64,000 bases of DNA. It comes from Massilia kyonggiensis. GTDB lineage: Bacteria > Pseudomonadota > Gammaproteobacteria > Burkholderiales > Burkholderiaceae_D. A program made the position numbers and the translations under genes. Shown here piece by piece: positions 63,210 to 64,000 of the stretch (position 1 is the first letter of the stretch; every line of letters starts with the position of its first letter). The stretch is taken from assembly GCF_024756235.1 (NCBI RefSeq), contig NZ_JANUGY010000003.1, forward strand, positions 372,001 through 436,000, read 5' to 3'. The notes beneath the pieces were generated by a model. That model was not told where the DNA came from, ran no database searches, and saw only the letters and a program-made list of their open reading frames with translations.

Positions 63210-64000
63210 ATGAAAACTGCCACGCACCCTCCCCTACCGCGGCGCGACTTCTCGGGCGACGTCCGTCTCCTCCGGATCGCCGCCCTCGCCGCCGTCATCG
63301 GCGCGCTCAGCACGGTCGCCGCGCGCGTCCTGCTGGCCATGATCCGCTTCTTCACGGACCTGTTCTTCTACGGCAAATTCTCGTTCGCCGAGCTGTCTCC
63401 GGCCGACAATACGCTGGGCCCGTGGGTGATCGGCATCCCCGTGCTCGGCGGCCTGGTCATCGGCCTGATCGCCCGCTACGGCACCGAGGCGATCCGCGGC
63501 CACGGCATTCCGGAGGCGATCGAAGCCATCCTGTTCAAGCGCAGCGCGATGTCGCCGAAGGTGGCCGTGCTGAAACCGCTGTCGTCAGGCATCGCGATCG
63601 GCAGCGGCGGCCCGTTCGGCGCCGAAGGCCCGATCATCATGACGGGCGGCGCGATCGGCTCGCTGATCGCCCAGTACTTCCACCTGACGGGCGGCGAGCG
63701 CAAATCGCTGCTCGTGGCCGGCGCCGTGTCCGGCATGACCGCCGTGTTCGGCACACCGGTGGCCGCCGTGCTGATGGCCGTCGAGCTGCTGCTGTTCGAA
63801 CTGCGTCCGCGCAGCCTGCTGCCCGTGGCGACCGCGTGCGCCGTGGCCGGCTTCCTGCGTCCGCTCGCCATCGGCGCCGGCGCCCTGTTCCCCGTGGAGA
63901 CGGCGCCCGTCGCGCCGATCGCCCTCCTCTCCTGCCTGCTGGCCGGCATCGCATGCGGCGCGCTCGCGTGGCTGATGTCGACGGCGCTGTACCGCGTCGA
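63210..64000 (+). CDS. ClC-family chloride channel/antiporter, N-terminal part (runs off the right edge)
   Basis: The visible 263 codons give the ClC fold: basic cytoplasmic N-terminus, several membrane helices, the selectivity sequences GHGIPEAIEAI and GSGGPFGAEGPIIMTGGAIGSL (gating Glu in GAEGP), and VAGAVSGMTAVFGTPVAAVLMAVEL. It exchanges chloride for protons or passes fluoride-like anions; the C-terminal half, where a CBS pair may follow, is outside the window. It lies 4 bases after the marR-like gene. Confidence 0.92.
   Translation, partial: MKTATHPPLPRRDFSGDVRLLRIAALAAVIGALSTVAARVLLAMIRFFTDLFFYGKFSFAELSPADNTLGPWVIGIPVLGGLVIGLIARYGTEAIRGHGIPEAIEAILFKRSAMSPKVAVLKPLSSGIAIGSGGPFGAEGPIIMTGGAIGSLIAQYFHLTGGERKSLLVAGAVSGMTAVFGTPVAAVLMAVELLLFELRPRSLLPVATACAVAGFLRPLAIGAGALFPVETAPVAPIALLSCLLAGIACGALAWLMSTALYRV

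Overview
The window is about 64 kb of GC-rich, densely packed bacterial chromosome. I infer a betaproteobacterium of the Burkholderiales, most likely the Oxalobacteraceae (Massilia-like). The basis is gene order: dnaX-ybaB-recR, glyA-nrdR with minor pilins and rib genes, ribBA-ribH-nusB, and ybgC-tolQRAB-pal-cpoB followed by tRNA-Lys. The taxon was not tested by any search. I see no prophage, insertion sequence, plasmid gene or CRISPR array, so most of it is core chromosome.

Layout. 1-3330: the start of a penicillin acylase, a small lipoprotein, and a deacetylase/glycosyltransferase pair. 3515-7006: dnaX-ybaB-yciI-recR (DNA replication and repair). 7101-9465: an exported protein, the SRP RNA gene, and ubiD (ubiquinone). 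9466-13058: a lytic transglycosylase with a long structured leader, and a GH5 glycanase with a frameshifted tail. 13222-27749: riboflavin genes in two blocks (nusB, ribH, ribBA; then ribE, ribD) split by two peptidase genes, five minor pilin genes joined to ribD by overlapping start and stop codons, nrdR, and glyA behind a ZTP riboswitch. 27884-34275: an SDR reductase, the complete Tol-Pal operon and tRNA-Lys.

34342-47241: a small SLT-domain protein, a 5'-nucleotidase, penicillin-binding protein 1C overlapping a giant alpha-2-macroglobulin, a TcyP-type cystine transporter, a histidine phosphatase and NAD(P)HX dehydratase. 47242-57086: a Thr/Gly repeat lipoprotein, an RND efflux pump with its adaptor but no outer-membrane channel, a divergent PAP2 protein, a DUF475/TerD pair, a membrane protein and a tryptophan halogenase with a palindromic promoter site. 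57110-64000: an 831-residue coiled-coil protein with its own promoter, SrkA kinase, a YecA-like SEC-C protein, an HPP-CBS membrane protein, a MarR regulator and the start of a ClC channel.

Many genes serve the cell envelope: Tol-Pal for outer-membrane constriction, PBP1C with alpha-2-macroglobulin for wall repair and protease trapping, transglycosylases, minor pilins and efflux. The least explained items are the coiled-coil protein, the leader of the lytic transglycosylase, the riboswitch with an inserted stem, and two probable single-base frameshifts at homopolymer runs.
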